The translations under genes and the position numbers were made by a program. DNA of 56,957 nucleotides from Candidatus Epulonipiscioides saccharophilum (GTDB lineage: Bacteria > Bacillota > Clostridia > Lachnospirales > Cellulosilyticaceae), in assembly GCA_002007295.1 (NCBI GenBank), contig LNZM01000149.1, positions 1 through 56,957 of the forward strand, given 5' to 3'. This document shows, one piece after another, positions 16,423-24,441 of this stretch; positions within the stretch are counted from its first letter, which is position 1, and the number at the start of each line of letters is the position of its first letter. A model generated the notes under the pieces. It was not told where the DNA came from, did not search any database, and saw nothing but the letters and a program-made list of their open reading frames with translations.

Positions 16423-17598
16423 TTATGCTTTCACATTTTTATGAAATATAACAGTACTTACTATTAATAATATAGCTAACACTAACGCATATATCGGATA
16501 AATTTGTACGCCGATTAATCCAGCTAAAGCTCCAAAGATCGCTGGCATTATCAATGAACCCGTATACGCACCCGCCATTTCTAATCCTATTATCGCTTGC
16601 GAATATTTCTTTCCAAAATTATCTGGTGTCGAATGTATTATCGATGGATATACAGGCGCACATCCTATACCAATAACCAATAAACCTATTAACGTAGTCG
16701 CATCGAAAAATAACATTAGACAGCCAATTAACATCAATGTTTCACCTAACATTATCATTCTACGATCACCTAATTTATTTGCTATAAATCCACTTACAAA
16801 TCTTCCACCTGTTATTCCGATAAAAAAGTATGACGTAAACTTTGCCGCAACTTCTACCGATATCCCTTTGGCATTAACAAAATAACTACTCGCCCATGCT
16901 CCAACCATCATTTCTATTCCACAATAGCAGAAAAATGCTACTAATATCAACTTTACACCTTTTATTTTTAACAATTCTCTTATCTTAAATGTTTCTACCG
17001 ATCCTTTTTGTTCTCCATTTTCTCTTACTTCTGGTATATCTGATTTGACCACCATCTTTTTAAAAGCAGGTAGCGCTAACCAAACTATTATAAAAATTGC
17101 TATCTGAATCAATGCTACTATTCCATATCCTACTTTATATCCAGTTACATGGTTATCTGTATTAATAAATGCGAATCTCATTATGTACGGGCTAATCGAT
17201 ATTCCTACTCCCCAAAAACAATGTAACCAACTCATTTGTGCTGACTTATAATGTAAGGCCACAAAATTATTCACCGCTGCGTCTATCGCTCCGGCCGCTA
17301 ATCCATATGGTATTGATATGATACACATCATCCAAAATGATTCCGCTAAACTATATCCAAATATCGATATTGCAGATAACAATACACTGGCCGCTATTAC
17401 TTTTCCTACCCCAAACTTTTTTGTTATCATATCTGAATATAAACTAGATGTTATCGTTCCTAACGATACGATTATACTTAATATACTCATGTAGGATATT
17501 ATTACTCCAAATTCTGTTTGCATTACTGGCCATGCTGTGCCTAGTAGAGCATCTGGTAAGCCTAGACTGATAAATACTACATATAATAATATGATCAT
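16423..17598 (-). CDS. MFS transporter, probably for the sugar handled by the upstream operon
   Basis: 391 residues with about 12 hydrophobic helices. The N-terminus YVVFISLGLPDALLGTAWP and the loop SDMITKKFGVGKV (major facilitator loop 2-3 motif) identify the superfamily. The second half repeats the pattern with GRFVSGFIANKLGDRRMIM. It is the last gene of a minus-strand run of carbohydrate genes, so uptake of the same sugar or polyol is the simplest inference; the family also holds exporters. AGGGAGGAA precedes the ATG. Confidence 0.82.
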   Translation of the reverse strand: MIILLYVVFISLGLPDALLGTAWPVMQTEFGVIISYMSILSIIVSLGTITSSLYSDMITKKFGVGKVIAASVLLSAISIFGYSLAESFWMMCIISIPYGLAAGAIDAAVNNFVALHYKSAQMSWLHCFWGVGISISPYIMRFAFINTDNHVTGYKVGYGIVALIQIAIFIIVWLALPAFKKMVVKSDIPEVRENGEQKGSVETFKIRELLKIKGVKLILVAFFCYCGIEMMVGAWASSYFVNAKGISVEVAAKFTSYFFIGITGGRFVSGFIANKLGDRRMIMLGETLMLIGCLMLFFDATTLIGLLVIGIGCAPVYPSIIHSTPDNFGKKYSQAIIGLEMAGAYTGSLIMPAIFGALAGLIGVQIYPIYALVLAILLIVSTVIFHKNVKA

Positions 17599-18094
17599 CT
17601 TTTTCCTCCCTAAATTTTTTCCAAAATAAAGTTAAAATATTTTTTCGCTGATCTATTATATTAGATCATATCTCTTTTTATAACTGCAATATTTTTTTAT
17701 AACCTCTCAGTCAGCTTCACTGACAGAGGCTGTCACATTAACAATTCCAAATATTAAATTCTGGATGCAGAAAGACGATGAAAACTTGCAAAATTTACAA
17801 TTTACTTGAAAGCAACAAAATCTTGTATGCACACTTTCTCCCTCCGTCAGCTAACGCTGACACCTCCCTCCCGGAGGGAGGCACCGCTTCCCCTCAATTT
17901 TGTTTTCTATGGGAGCTGTCGCAGAGATCTGTCGTTAGATAACAGAAGAAGAGTATTATCCTTCAATTTTTAAAATAAAAGAATTGGCACACTTGCTTTT
18001 AGCACTTGACCTTTACACACGAAAAAACGAGCTACTCTTTTTTGAGCGCTCGTTTTCTGATTTTTGGTGTTGTTAATGCAACAACCCATTTTTA
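17599..18094. repeat. Gene-free stretch with palindromic repeats (17703-17755, 17828-17890, 18059-18085)
   Basis: No gene is visible between the aldo/keto reductase and the MFS gene. It holds a left end like that of the 2984-3184 element (CTCTCAGTCAGC...TGTCACATTAACAATTCC at 17704-17749), then an arm pair at 17828-17890 (CTCCCTCCGTCAGC...GCTGACACCTCC) about 190 bp from the first. A further block at 18059-18085 (TTGGTGTTGTTAATGC) matches 3143-3169 at about 21 of 27 bases. A strong terminator lies between at 18022-18056. Confidence 0.6.
18022..18056 (-). terminator. Intrinsic terminator after the aldo/keto reductase
   Basis: On the minus strand, AAAACGAGCGCTC and GAGTAGCTCGTTTT form a long stem followed by a T-run. 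It would separate the MFS gene from the rest of the operon or reduce its expression. Confidence 0.75.
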
Positions 18095-19105
18095 TTATTG
18101 CACTATAAATCCATCTACGTCCCAAAGATCTTGCCAATCATTAGCACCTTCCCATAAGAAGACTTGACCTTTTATTAAACGATTATCTTTGTCTAATCCT
18201 TCTATTATTTTCATCTCTTCTTCTGTTAACGGATCTTCGGTTACACATTTTAAGTTACTAGTATAGAACGCCTCTTCTGTAGCAAACGGAATCGGAACCT
18301 GACCACGTTGGACAGCCCATTTTAAGCAAACAACAGCAGGGTGAATGTTATGGTTTTTAGCTATAGTTTGGATTTCTACTTCATTAATATCCGTGATGTC
18401 TGTTTCTGTAGTGTCTCTCTCTGGACGTTCAGGAGATCCTATTGGACAGAACGCTATCGGTAAAATATCTTGCCCCTTCAAATAATTAAACAATGCTGGT
18501 TGAGGGAAACATGGATGTAACTCCATCTCTATAGCTGCCGGCTTAATTCTACATAGAGGTAATACAGCCTTAAGTTTTGCTATAGTCATATTACTCATAC
18601 CGATTGATTTTACAAGACCCATGTCTACTAGTTTTTCACATTGTTGCCAAGTTTTCATAAATCTTTCTACACTAAATGGTTTTGAATCAGGGTTTCTAGA
18701 ATCCACGTCACAACCTGGTGCATGATAGTTAGGGAATGGCCAGTGTACAAAGAATAGATCTATATACTCCAATTGTAAATCTTTTAAACTCTTAGCACAT
18801 GAAATTAATACGTCTCCTTTTCCATGCATGTCGTTCCACACTTTTGTTGTAATATAAAGATCTTTTCTTGTTACTAATCCTTCTTCGATAGCCTCCGTAA
18901 ATACTTTACCTATTTCGGCTTCATTTTGATAGCATGCAGCACAGTCGAATAATCTATATCCTACCTTTATAGCCCCTTTTACCGCCGCCGATACTTGTTC
19001 ACTATTATATCTATCGGATCCAAATGTCCCCATCCCAATTGCTGGTATCTCAAAACCATTGTATAATTTTCTTTTCGGTATAAGATGTTGTGCGATTACT
19101 TCCAT
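18095..19105 (-). CDS. Aldo/keto reductase
   Basis: A 336-residue (beta/alpha)8 NAD(P)H oxidoreductase. The catalytic tetrad is Asp54 and Tyr59 (FDCAACYQNE), Lys88 (ITTKVW) and His121 (FVHWPFPN); IGMSNM is the usual cofactor-side motif. The family interconverts sugar aldehydes or ketones and alcohols. In this operon it could reduce an aldose to a polyol, or act on the product of the aldolase; sequence does not decide. The body is somewhat longer than typical members, with an insert HAPGCDVDSRNPDSKPF after the His motif. Confidence 0.88.
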   Translation of the reverse strand: MEVIAQHLIPKRKLYNGFEIPAIGMGTFGSDRYNSEQVSAAVKGAIKVGYRLFDCAACYQNEAEIGKVFTEAIEEGLVTRKDLYITTKVWNDMHGKGDVLISCAKSLKDLQLEYIDLFFVHWPFPNYHAPGCDVDSRNPDSKPFSVERFMKTWQQCEKLVDMGLVKSIGMSNMTIAKLKAVLPLCRIKPAAIEMELHPCFPQPALFNYLKGQDILPIAFCPIGSPERPERDTTETDITDINEVEIQTIAKNHNIHPAVVCLKWAVQRGQVPIPFATEEAFYTSNLKCVTEDPLTEEEMKIIEGLDKDNRLIKGQVFLWEGANDWQDLWDVDGFIVQ

Positions 19106-19149
19106 TATTCATTAATCTCCTTTAAACGATTAAATTTTAAATTTTCCTT

Positions 19150-19233
19150 GTTCTTCATCTTCATTTGTATTTATTCATTCTTCATTTGTAGTTATTCATT
19201 TTTCATTTGTAGTTATTCGTTTTTCATTCGTAA
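19150..19233. repeat. Four-copy tandem array of about 20 bp
   Basis: Copies of TTCATTTGTAGTTATTCATT, with drift, run from about 19155 to 19233, between the start of the aldo/keto reductase and the decayed gatD tail. The last unit merges into the gatD stop sequence (TTATTCATTCACTAG), so the array appears grown from the gene end. Confidence 0.7.
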
Positions 19234-19346
19234 TTATTCATTCACTAGCAAAACTTTACCCTTAACCATCCTAGGTTCTTTAAACAGCATAAAGGCTTCT
19301 CCGCTCAAGCTATCGGAATCTTTTCTAGTATAAATTCTGAATCGAA
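19234..19346 (-). pseudogene. Decayed tandem copy of the 3' end of the GatD-like gene
   Basis: 113 bp closely match the last 113 bp of the gene at 19351 (period 117), including stop codon and the phrase VKGKVLLVNE. A frameshift and an in-frame TGA break the coding frame, so it is non-functional relic sequence directly downstream of its parent. Confidence 0.85.
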
Positions 19347-19350
19347 ATCA

Positions 19351-20397
19351 TTATTCATTCACTAGCAAAACTTTACCCTTAACTCGCCCAGGTTCTTTGA
19401 ACAACATAAAGGCTTCTTGCGCTTGCGCCATCGGTATCTTTTCTGCTATAAACTCTGGATCGAACTTTAGTTGTCCGGTTTTAAAATAATGTGCTGTCAA
19501 ATCCCACTCCTTACCAGGATATGGTGCACTATACGACATCCAGGATCCCGTAAGTTTAAATTCTTTACGATTCATATTTTCCCACATCTTCGGTGTAAAT
19601 GTCAAGTTCACATGCGGTGTCCCTATAAAACATAGGTTCGCCTTGTTGCTCGCTAACTCAAATGCCATATACATCGTCGCCACCTGGCCCGCTGTCTCAT
19701 ATACATATTTAAAACCTTTACCTTCGGTAAATTCATCCACTTCTTCCATAAATCCTTCTTTTAAAGTGTTAAAGGTCTTTGTAGCGCCCATTCTTTTCGC
19801 TAACTCAAGCCTTTGATCACTGATATCGAATACAACTACTTCGGCCGCCCCAAATATTTTGGCCCACTGCATAGTAAATATACCTATTGTGCCTCCGCCA
19901 AGTACAGCTACCTTTTCTCCACCCTTATAATCGTTTTGCAATAATCCATGCAACGCCACTGTAGATGGCTCAAACATGGCTCCTTGCTCATATGATATGC
20001 TAGCATCAAACGGTACTGCATTTCTTTCTGGTATCACCACATATTCAGCATTACTACCTTGTTTTCTCGATCCAATAAAACTATATTTCTTACATAAAGC
20101 ATAATTCCCATGCTGACAGTCTTCACACGTTAAGCATGGTAACAATGGTGCACCGGATACTCTATCTCCAACCTTTACTTTGGTTACACCTTCTCCGATC
20201 TCCACTACATCACCTGAAAATTCATGACCAAGCACAATCGGATAAAAATGTACTCCGTTGTGTAGCACTCTCGGAATGTCCGATCCACAAATTCCAGATG
20301 CTTTTATTTTAATTTTCACCATTCCTTCAGAAACTTCTGGCTCCGGATAATCCTGATATTCAACAACTTCATTTGCGGTAACTACGGCTGCTTTCAT
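19351..20397 (-). CDS. Zinc alcohol dehydrogenase, galactitol-1-phosphate 5-dehydrogenase (GatD)-like
   Basis: A 348-residue medium-chain dehydrogenase. Catalytic zinc residues are Cys37 (GICGSDIPR) and His58-Glu59 (VLGHEFSG). The structural zinc set is Cys88, Cys91, Cys94, Cys102 (PLLPCLTCEDC...C), and the NAD fingerprint is LGGGTIG. ICGSDIPR, HFYPIVLGHEFSG, PLLPCLTC, YSFIGSR and TGSWMSYSAPYPGKEW closely parallel E. coli GatD, which oxidises galactitol-1-phosphate to tagatose-6-phosphate. Together with a GatY-type aldolase this fits oxidation of a phosphorylated polyol, though the exact isomer is open. GGAAGGATG precedes the ATG. Confidence 0.86.
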   Translation of the reverse strand: MKAAVVTANEVVEYQDYPEPEVSEGMVKIKIKASGICGSDIPRVLHNGVHFYPIVLGHEFSGDVVEIGEGVTKVKVGDRVSGAPLLPCLTCEDCQHGNYALCKKYSFIGSRKQGSNAEYVVIPERNAVPFDASISYEQGAMFEPSTVALHGLLQNDYKGGEKVAVLGGGTIGIFTMQWAKIFGAAEVVVFDISDQRLELAKRMGATKTFNTLKEGFMEEVDEFTEGKGFKYVYETAGQVATMYMAFELASNKANLCFIGTPHVNLTFTPKMWENMNRKEFKLTGSWMSYSAPYPGKEWDLTAHYFKTGQLKFDPEFIAEKIPMAQAQEAFMLFKEPGRVKGKVLLVNE

Positions 20398-20448
20398 ATT
20401 ATTAACATCCTTCCTATTTTGCTTAATTTTGCTCTATTTTGCCTAACC

Positions 20449-20534
20449 TTCATTAACAATGCAGACTTATTAACAACGCAGACTCATTAATAATGCAAAT
20501 TCATTAACAATGCAGGTTCATGAACAAAACAGGT
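20449..20534. repeat. Five-copy 17-bp tandem array
   Basis: Five units of about 17 bp on the pattern TCATTAACAATGCAGAC (20449-20466, 20467-20483, 20484-20500, 20501-20517, 20518-20534) fill the spacer between the GatD-like start and the decayed kinase tail. Each unit carries an ATTAA-x-AATGCA core, which could be a repeated binding site, or simply a slippage product. Confidence 0.8.
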
Positions 20535-20535
20535 T

Positions 20536-20797
20536 TTAATTTTGCTCTTCCATCATTTCTTTCAATAAATCGTAAATTTTAAGATATTTTTAGATATTTT
20601 TTAAATCCTTGTTCATTATCTTTATTCGTAGAATGAATTCTTTTTATCGATACACATTCTTTTATGACCAATTCAAAATCAGAATAAATACCCACACCTA
20701 TTCCAACTAATATGGCCGTTCCTAAAAGTGTCGCTTCATTTGAAAGCAGTACTTTTATATCTTTTCCGGTTATATCGGATTTGATTTATATCCATAA
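20536..20797 (-). pseudogene. Decayed tandem copy of the last ~85 codons of the FGGY kinase gene
   Basis: About 262 bp nearly repeat the 3' end of the kinase gene starting at its stop codon (period 285), for example the stretch that encodes KRIHS...NKDNE and the ATPLGAAILAG region. Small deletions and substitutions (for example loss of the VYEQG codons) break the frame. It lies immediately downstream of its parent on the same strand and has no start codon or ribosome site. Confidence 0.88.
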
Positions 20798-20820
20798 ATA
20801 GCTAATTAACAAGACAAGCT

Positions 20821-22329
20821 TTAATTTTGCTCTTCCATCATTTCTTTCAATAAATCGTAAATTTTAAGATATTTCTTAAATCCTTGTTCGTACACTCGTT
20901 CATTATCTTTATTTGCAGAATGAATTCTTTTTATCGATACACATTCTTTTATGGCTGATTCAAAATCAGAATAAATTCCAACACCTACTCCAGCTAATAT
21001 AGCCGCTCCTAAAGGAGTCGCTTCATCTGAAGCCGGTACTATTATATCTTTTCCGGTTATATCGGATTTTATTTGTGTCCATAATAATGAATTCGCAGAT
21101 CCGCCCGTTGCTACTAATTCTTTAACTTTAGCTCCAGCCTCCTCGGCTACATCTAAATTGTGCTTCAATGAATATGCTACCCCTTCCATTGAGGCTCGAA
21201 CCATGTGCCCTCTCGTTTTGCTGAAATCTAATCCGTAATATACTCCTTTAGCATACGGATTCCATATCGGCGATCTTTCTCCAGCCATATACGGTAAAAA
21301 TGTTACCCCTTCTGACCCGGCCGGAACTTCTCTCGCTAAATCATTCAAATAATCAAATGAACTAACACCCTTTTCTTTTGCTGCTCCACGATCTCCTAAT
21401 TCTCTTTCAACCCAGCGCATTACTCCACCGCCGCCCGTTGTACCACCTTGTAGTAGCCATTTTCCCGGTACGACATGATTACTTAGTATTAATTTCGGAT
21501 CTGCTTGGTAGGTATCTACACAAATACTCATTCCGCCAGCTTGACCGCCTTGCTCTTGCGTCTGTCCATTATTTATAACTCCTACGCCCAACGTTGCACA
21601 TGCAGCATCTAGGCCTCCAGCTACTACTTTAGTACCTTCTTTTAGTCCGCATTCTTTTGCTGCTTGCTCGGTTAGAGATCCCACTACTTCGCTACATTCA
21701 TATATTTTCGGTAGCATTGTTTTACTGATCCCTAATCTCTCGCACATATCTTGATCCCATTTGCCATTTTTCATGTCATAGCAATGTAGTCCATATCCTT
21801 GAGATTTGTCTTGTGAAAATTCTCCAGTTAATTTATATACTATATAACTGTTAGACTGCAATATCGCAAAAATGCGCTCATATACTGCAGGATTATGCTG
21901 TTTATAATACAATATCTTCGCAGTTGTATATGTCGGTTGTAATGGATTTCCAGATAATTCAAATATCCTTTGTTCACCTACTCTGTCTATTATTTCATGA
22001 CATATATCTCGACTTCTTGTATCCATCCATATCGGATTATTTATCAATACATTTCCGTCCACGTCCACGGCGATAGCTGACCAACTTTGTCCGGCTACAC
22101 CTACGCCAACAATCTTTTCAGAATTAATATTAGCTTTTTCTATACATAATTTAGAAGCTTCACACACTGCGGTCCACCATTCATCCGGATTCTGTTCTAC
22201 AAAACCCTCTTGCGGATAATAAGTGTTATACTCACCATTAGTTTGTGCTATAACTTCTCCCTTTGTGTTAAATATCGCAACCTTACAAGAACTCGTTCCA
22301 ATGTCCATACCCATCAGATATTTTTCCAA
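20821..22329 (-). CDS. FGGY-family carbohydrate kinase (xylulokinase-like)
   Basis: A 502-residue two-domain kinase of the actin-like ATPase fold. The N-terminus MGMDIGTSSCKVAIFN is the phosphate-1 loop, VAGQSWSAIAVD and NNPIWMDTRS match the sugar-binding region of xylulokinase-type members, and the C-terminal EGVAYSLKHNL...VATGGSANSLLWTQIKSDI and DEATPLGAAILAG are the FGGY signature 2 and adenosine regions. It phosphorylates a sugar or polyol with ATP; the substrate is undetermined. Length is normal. Its final 85 codons are duplicated downstream as a relic at 20536-20797. Confidence 0.88.
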   Translation of the reverse strand: MEKYLMGMDIGTSSCKVAIFNTKGEVIAQTNGEYNTYYPQEGFVEQNPDEWWTAVCEASKLCIEKANINSEKIVGVGVAGQSWSAIAVDVDGNVLINNPIWMDTRSRDICHEIIDRVGEQRIFELSGNPLQPTYTTAKILYYKQHNPAVYERIFAILQSNSYIVYKLTGEFSQDKSQGYGLHCYDMKNGKWDQDMCERLGISKTMLPKIYECSEVVGSLTEQAAKECGLKEGTKVVAGGLDAACATLGVGVINNGQTQEQGGQAGGMSICVDTYQADPKLILSNHVVPGKWLLQGGTTGGGGVMRWVERELGDRGAAKEKGVSSFDYLNDLAREVPAGSEGVTFLPYMAGERSPIWNPYAKGVYYGLDFSKTRGHMVRASMEGVAYSLKHNLDVAEEAGAKVKELVATGGSANSLLWTQIKSDITGKDIIVPASDEATPLGAAILAGVGVGIYSDFESAIKECVSIKRIHSANKDNERVYEQGFKKYLKIYDLLKEMMEEQN

Positions 22330-22419
22330 CGTTCTATCTCCTTCCGTGCAACAACACTAACAACAAATTTTGATTATTTATATAAATTGGCCTTATGAAC
22401 ACAGCCAAAAGCTTTCTTT

Positions 22420-22520
22420 CTTAGATTAACAACAACCTTTTTGGGACCTTATTCTCGTAGCCACAAACTTTTTTCTAGATTAGCAACATGGACCTTATTC
22501 TCGTAGTCACAAACTTTTTT
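22420..22520 (-). repeat. Two decayed tandem copies of the aldolase gene 3' end
   Basis: Blocks at 22420-22473 and 22474-22520 repeat the stop region of the aldolase gene (22521-22569), period about 50. All share TAGATTA-x-CAACA, a CC-TTT spacer and the GTAGCCACAAACTT-type core. Conceptual translation still resembles the KVCG(C/Y)xNKxxKK C-terminus of the parent. Confidence 0.75.
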
Positions 22521-22525
22521 CTAGA

Positions 22526-23395
22526 TTAGCAACAACCTTTTTTAGCTTTATTTACACAGCCACAAACTTCCATTTTGGATTTCACTAAATCACTAACCTT
22601 TTTCATTCCTGCTTCTCCAAATTTCTTCGGATCAAATGTATTCGGCTCTTTCTTTAGCAACTCTTTTATTCCATCTGTATATGCTACTCTTAAATCAGTG
22701 GCAAAGTTTACTTTACAGATTCCTCTTCTTATACAATCCGCCACGTCTGCGTCCGAAACTCCGGATGCGCCATGTAAAACTAAAGGAATAGAAACTAATT
22801 TTTTGATTTCGTCTAATCTAGCTTTATCCAACACAGGATCGCCCACATAGAATCCATGAGCTGTGCCTATTGCTACGGCCAATGAATCAACACCGGTTTT
22901 TTCCACGAACTCTTTCGCTTCTAATGGGTCCGTATTGGTGTCCACCTCAACTTCTAAATCATCTTCTTTTCCGCCGACCTTTCCAAGTTCAGCTTCTACT
23001 GTTATATTATTCGGCCTAGCTACTGCTACCACAGCCTTGGATACAGCGATATTATTCTCAAAACTCTCATGAGATCCATCTATCATTATTGATGTATAAC
23101 CTTCTTTGATTCCCTGCACGGCCAACCCAAAACTATTTCCATGATCCAAGTGCAATGCTACCGGTACACATACTTTGTCAGCCTCTGCTTTCACCATCGC
23201 ATAAAAAGTTTCTAGCGTCCCATATTTTACTGTCGACGGTGTCGTCTGGATTATTACCGGTGCATTGTTTTCTTGCGCCGTCTTTACTACAGCTTTTATC
23301 ATCTCCATATTTTCTACATTAAACGCTGCTATCGCATATCCTCCAGCTTGCGCCTCTAATAACATTTTTTTAGAATTTACTAACACGTTCCACAT
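22526..23395 (-). CDS. Class II ketose-bisphosphate aldolase (GatY/KbaY/Fba family)
   Basis: A 289-residue zinc aldolase. Asp84-His85 (HLDHG), Glu134 (EAELG), His180 (GTAHG) and His208 (LHGAS) are the catalytic and zinc residues. It splits a ketose-1,6-bisphosphate, such as tagatose- or fructose-bisphosphate, into dihydroxyacetone phosphate and an aldehyde phosphate. Length and motifs fit the tagatose-bisphosphate group better than the longer Fba enzymes. Position between FucU-like mutarotase and kinase genes supports a role in sugar or polyol breakdown. The C-terminus ends in an unusual Cys-rich tail (VCGCVNKAKKGCC) from the region that has been tandemly duplicated downstream. GGAGGATG precedes the ATG. 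Confidence 0.88.
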   Translation of the reverse strand: MWNVLVNSKKMLLEAQAGGYAIAAFNVENMEMIKAVVKTAQENNAPVIIQTTPSTVKYGTLETFYAMVKAEADKVCVPVALHLDHGNSFGLAVQGIKEGYTSIMIDGSHESFENNIAVSKAVVAVARPNNITVEAELGKVGGKEDDLEVEVDTNTDPLEAKEFVEKTGVDSLAVAIGTAHGFYVGDPVLDKARLDEIKKLVSIPLVLHGASGVSDADVADCIRRGICKVNFATDLRVAYTDGIKELLKKEPNTFDPKKFGEAGMKKVSDLVKSKMEVCGCVNKAKKGCC

Positions 23396-23430
23396 CCTCC
23401 TTCTATTTTATCGATTAATTTATTATATTT

Positions 23431-23534
23431 AGCCACTTCTAAATTAACCGCTTATATTTAATTACATACTACATTAACTTATTGTATTTGACCACTTCTA
23501 AATTAATAGCTTATATTTAGTTAAATACTACACC
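23431..23534 (-). repeat. Tandem copy of the fucU-like gene 3' end
   Basis: The unit CCACTTCTAAATTAA-xx-GCTTATATTTA-x-TTA (period about 58) occurs once across the stop codon (about 23491-23534) and once fully intergenic (23433-23477). The intergenic copy still encodes NVVCN-stop where the gene encodes GVVFN-stop. Confidence 0.75.
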
Positions 23535-23948
23535 CTTTTTAAGGATTATATTAGCGTATATTGCTGCTTCACTTGTAGCTATAATAGCATAAGCTTTCTT
23601 TGATTCATCGTAGAATTTAAATCTCTCTATATGTTCTACGCTTTGATTTCCGTCTGCCCCCTGTATTAAATTTTTATAAGTTGTCCATATTTCCGGAACC
23701 ATTCCTTCATCTTTCTTTGTTACTTCCATCAACGTTGTAGCTGATTCTACATATTCGTCCAATGGCATTACTTTTAATATAGCTTCTAATATTTCAGGTA
23801 CTCCATGTCCATCTAACCTTATAACTTGCGGTCCCATCGTATGAGCCGGAAAATTTCCGTCCGCAATAACTATTGTGTCCCCATGTCCCATTTCCATTAA
23901 AACTTTTAAAAGTTCTGGCGATAAAATATTCGGTATTCCTTTTAGCAT
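23517..23948 (-). CDS. RbsD/FucU-family sugar mutarotase
   Basis: A 143-residue protein. MGHGDTIVIADGNFPAH (20-36) is the family hallmark, with His22 as the likely catalytic residue and Asp30; the C-terminal IIATSEAAIYANIIL holds the conserved Tyr. FucU interconverts alpha and beta anomers of L-fucose, and RbsD those of D-ribose. Length and the PEI/TYKNLI segment fit FucU better. As the first gene of the operon it suggests the pathway starts from a free reducing sugar. AAGGAGATC precedes the ATG. Confidence 0.87.
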   Translation of the reverse strand: MLKGIPNILSPELLKVLMEMGHGDTIVIADGNFPAHTMGPQVIRLDGHGVPEILEAILKVMPLDEYVESATTLMEVTKKDEGMVPEIWTTYKNLIQGADGNQSVEHIERFKFYDESKKAYAIIATSEAAIYANIILKKGVVFN

Positions 23949-24441
23949 ATTATGATCTCCTTAAAAAAATAAATATGGTTATTACACTAATTATTTTATA
24001 AAACTTTTCCTTAATTTTCCATATAAAAAATACAGTTTTTAATACAAGATATTCAGATTCAATTTTTATTATAATTTTCCTTAAATTTCTATAAGAAAAC
24101 TTAAAATTTTTTCGATAAAATATTTATAAACTTTTTTGTACGATAAATTAATTACCGGCTTTTTTTGTACGATAAATTAATTACCGACTTTTTTTGTACA
24201 ATAAAATATTTACAAGTTTTTTCAGATAAAATATTTACAGACTTTTTTAAATTAGGCTAATTTGATATAAAATTGATATATAAATCATCATTACTATTAT
24301 TTAATAAGAGTGTCATTTTTATTCTGATTTTTTTACTGTGTATATTTATACGATTGCCGCCAAATTTCGTTTGAAATTTAACAATTTAGTGTTATACTTT
24401 TATGTGTGAAATCAATACTAACAAAAAGGAGATTTATACCT
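23949..24441. other. Divergent intergenic region with a five-copy ~28-bp array and promoter
   Basis: This AT-rich stretch separates the sugar operon from the plus-strand gene at 24442. Five drifting units of about 24-29 bp, on the pattern GATAAAATATTTACAGACTTTTTT, lie at 24113-24248. The middle two (24138-24195) are almost identical and carry GTACGATAAATTAATTACCG. They sit upstream of the fucU-like gene, where a regulator would bind; no regulator gene is in the operon. I see no protein here. Confidence 0.7.
24371..24398 (+). promoter_or_regulatory. Candidate sigma-A promoter for the gene at 24442
   Basis: TTGAAA (24371-24376), a 16-base spacer and TATACT (24393-24398), 44 bases upstream of the ATG and 27 before the AAGGAG ribosome site. 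Confidence 0.5.

Noticed and set aside
19085-19333. Plus-strand 82-codon frame with a FICSYSF repeat
   Set aside because: It is a shadow of the 20-bp tandem array and the decayed gatD tail.
24113-24248. CRISPR array
   Set aside because: Units are contiguous and drifting with no unique spacers, and there are no cas genes.
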